Source: JANNUT01 sp046331425 (lineage in GTDB: Bacteria > Acidobacteriota > Polarisedimenticolia > J045). From it: DNA of 64,000 nucleotides. The notes beneath the pieces are model-generated. The model was given only the letters and a program-made list of their open reading frames with translations. It was not told the origin of the DNA and searched no databases. Below are positions 62,683 through 64,000 of the stretch, piece by piece. Location of the stretch: NCBI GenBank assembly GCA_046331425.1, contig JAXLQU010000003.1, positions 124,001 to 188,000 on the forward strand. Direction: 5' to 3'. The position numbers and the translations under genes are program-made. Within the stretch, counting starts at the first letter, position 1; each line of letters begins with the position of its first letter.

Positions 62683-63354
62683 ATGTCCTCCAGCCACCGC
62701 TCGCAGCGCTTTCTGCCCGCCTACCGCCAACTTATCGGCGAGGCCGATCGCTGGTTCGCTGAGGCGCTCGCGGTACATCGCTCGGACGGGGTCCATTGCG
62801 ATCGCGGCTGCTCGTTGTGCTGTCTGGGTCTGTTCGATGTCTCGGCCGCGGACTCACTGCTGATTGCCGAGGGTTATCGGCATGCGGACCAGGCGCGCCG
62901 AAAGGAGTTGCGTGACAGCGCCCGAGCCTGCCTCGACGCGCTCGGCCGAATCGCTCCTGACTGGCAGGATCCTTGGTCGGTCGATGCGCTGGGCGAGGAT
63001 CGCTTCGATGAAATTTGCGAGGCCGTGAGCAGTGCACCCTGCGCCGCGCTCGCCCAAGACGGCTCGTGCCGGATCTACGACCACCGACCGCTGATCTGCC
63101 GACTTCACGGTCTCCCGATGTACGATCCCGCCGAATCGCGCGATTGCGGCGGGGCGTGCGAGCTGAACTTCTCGCCCGAGGACTTGGACGCGAAGCCGGC
63201 GTTGCACTTTGATCACAGCGATTTCGTGAGACGGGAAACCGAACTGATCGACGCGATCGAAGCGCAGACCGATCGAGCCAGCCGCGGGACCACCATCGTT
63301 GCTGCCGTGATTTGGCGTGCGGCTGTCGAAGAGGAGACAAAACATGAGCGCTGA
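62683..63354 (+). CDS. YkgJ-family cysteine-cluster protein
   Basis: The 223-residue protein has the YkgJ signature C-x3-C-x2-CC (Cys39, Cys43, Cys46, Cys47; HCDRGCSLCC). Later it has PCAALAQDGSCRIYDHRPLICRLHG, in which further cysteines complete a metal/zinc or Fe-S site, and DCGGACELNF. Function in the family is unknown; oxidative or metal-binding roles have been proposed. A GGAGG lies 12 nt before the ATG. It overlaps the DUF4126 gene by 11 nt and is divergent from the ArsR-type regulator, with the inverted repeat between. Confidence 0.87.
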   Translation: MSSSHRSQRFLPAYRQLIGEADRWFAEALAVHRSDGVHCDRGCSLCCLGLFDVSAADSLLIAEGYRHADQARRKELRDSARACLDALGRIAPDWQDPWSVDALGEDRFDEICEAVSSAPCAALAQDGSCRIYDHRPLICRLHGLPMYDPAESRDCGGACELNFSPEDLDAKPALHFDHSDFVRRETELIDAIEAQTDRASRGTTIVAAVIWRAAVEEETKHER

Positions 63355-64000
63355 CAGTTCGCTGGCCCTGGGGCTGCAAGTGCTGGCCGGGCTTTCGTTG
63401 GCCGCCTGCTGTGGTTTGCGAGCCTTCTTGCCGCCTTTCGTGATCGGCTTGGTGGCACGGCTCGGAGCTGCAGATCTCCTTCCTGTCGACCCATTGCCGC
63501 TTGCCGATTCGCTGCACTGGTTGTCGAGTACACCGGCATTGATCGTGTTTGGTGCGGCGACGGTATTCGAGTTGCTCGCCGACAAAGTGCCCGTCGTCGA
63601 CCATGTGCTGGACGTGGTCCAGACGATCGTTCGACCACTCTCCGGCGCCTTGGTGTTTGCAGCGGCGCTGTCCGACGTTTCCCCGTTGGCGGGAGCGATC
63701 GCAGGGCTGCTGGCAGGAGGCTCGGTCGCCGGCGGCGTGCATGTACTGAAGGCCAAGATCAGGCTGCTATCGACCCTGGGGACGGGGGGTATCGCCTCTC
63801 CGGTCCTTTCCACACTCGAGGACCTGTTCGCGCTGGCCGGGTCGTTTCTGGCAATGGTCGCAGCGGTATTTGCGGCGATTCTGGTGGCCGGCGGCGTGCT
63901 CTTCACGCTCTATCTCGTGATCAAGTTCCTGCGACGGGTGAGCCGGCTCGACCCAGGGCGCGCCGCGGAAGTTCAGAATCGGTCGTCCGACATCACCATC
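63344..64000 (+). CDS. DUF4126-type membrane protein, cut by the right edge
   Basis: The ATG overlaps the YkgJ gene end and follows GAGGAG. The 219 visible codons encode hydrophobic helices (LQVLAGLSLAACCGLRAFLP, ALIVFGAATVFELLADKVPV, LSGALVFAAALSD, AGAIAGLLAGGSVAGGVHV, MVAAVFAAILVAGGVLFTLY). Their order, the ELLADKVPVVDH segment and the glycine-rich AGLLAGGSVAGGVH match DUF4126 proteins. The reading frame is open at the window end and the size suggests it is nearly complete. No function is known. Confidence 0.85.
   Translation, partial: MSADSSLALGLQVLAGLSLAACCGLRAFLPPFVIGLVARLGAADLLPVDPLPLADSLHWLSSTPALIVFGAATVFELLADKVPVVDHVLDVVQTIVRPLSGALVFAAALSDVSPLAGAIAGLLAGGSVAGGVHVLKAKIRLLSTLGTGGIASPVLSTLEDLFALAGSFLAMVAAVFAAILVAGGVLFTLYLVIKFLRRVSRLDPGRAAEVQNRSSDITI

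Noticed and set aside
1..64000. tRNA, rRNA, phage or plasmid functions
   Set aside because: No tRNA-like cloverleaf ends, ribosomal RNA stretches, integrase, portal, terminase, partition or replication genes were recognised on reading the window.

Overview
The window is one GC-rich, gene-dense stretch of bacterial chromosome from a Gram-negative (diderm) organism. Diderm traits include an alpha-2-macroglobulin/PBP1C pair, a heptosyltransferase-like GT9 enzyme, a DUF5916-type surface barrel and many exported proteins. A chorismate dehydratase (MqnA) points to menaquinone made by the futalosine route. Sortilin-like Asp-box proteins, an ABC-permease/M1-peptidase fusion and a DUF5916 barrel are a mix I associate with Acidobacteriota or a neighbouring deep lineage. 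The fused aspartokinase/DAP decarboxylase is better known from Xanthomonadales and others, so the phylum is only a weak inference. I found no rRNA, tRNA, CRISPR array, phage or complete insertion sequence.

Layout. Positions 1-10.8 kb hold a minus-strand envelope cluster: LolA-like protein, sortilin-like propeller, alpha-2-macroglobulin, PBP1C. A 182-bp element with terminal inverted repeats (10932-11113) abuts the stop codon of an S9 peptidase (to 13.55 kb). Next come an HD-GYP phosphodiesterase and a cyclic-nucleotide-binding protein on the plus strand, which meet a coupled aldehyde dehydrogenase and degenerate CHAT-protein pair. From 19.8 to 25.1 kb are a hybrid histidine kinase and a frameshifted subtilase. 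From 25.3 to 30.6 kb the plus strand carries SppA, a Tat-type phosphoesterase, MqnA, a sigma factor and a small secreted Asp/Arg-rich protein.

The stretch from 30.5 to 34.2 kb is a scar. An 86-bp direct repeat (76/86 identical) brackets about 3.5 kb holding an IS256-type transposase remnant, an intact serine hydrolase and sulfatase debris. Beyond it lie the lysine-pathway fusion enzyme, a DUF5916 barrel and the ABC/M1 export-peptidase pair. A PAS histidine kinase follows, then a peptide-transporter / cysteine dioxygenase / YeiH-type exporter run (46.3-50.0 kb).

The right part holds FabI and an M20 peptidase. A minus-strand series follows: MutT, a PD-(D/E)XK Fe-S nuclease, a second sigma factor with an octapeptide-repeat N-terminus, NuoB and a MidA/NDUFAF7-type methyltransferase. 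After it come a surface-glycan cluster (GT9, methyltransferase, TMTC-like TPR protein) and an ArsR-type regulator with a frameshifted SRPBCC partner. The window ends in a YkgJ protein and a DUF4126 membrane protein.

Themes. Extracellular protein breakdown and peptide use recur (S8, S9, M1, M20, SppA, A2M, OPT transporter, cysteine dioxygenase). So does tight translational coupling: ATGA, GTGA or TTGA stop/start overlaps occur at six gene junctions. Two genes are broken by single-base frameshifts, which could be real decay or consensus errors.
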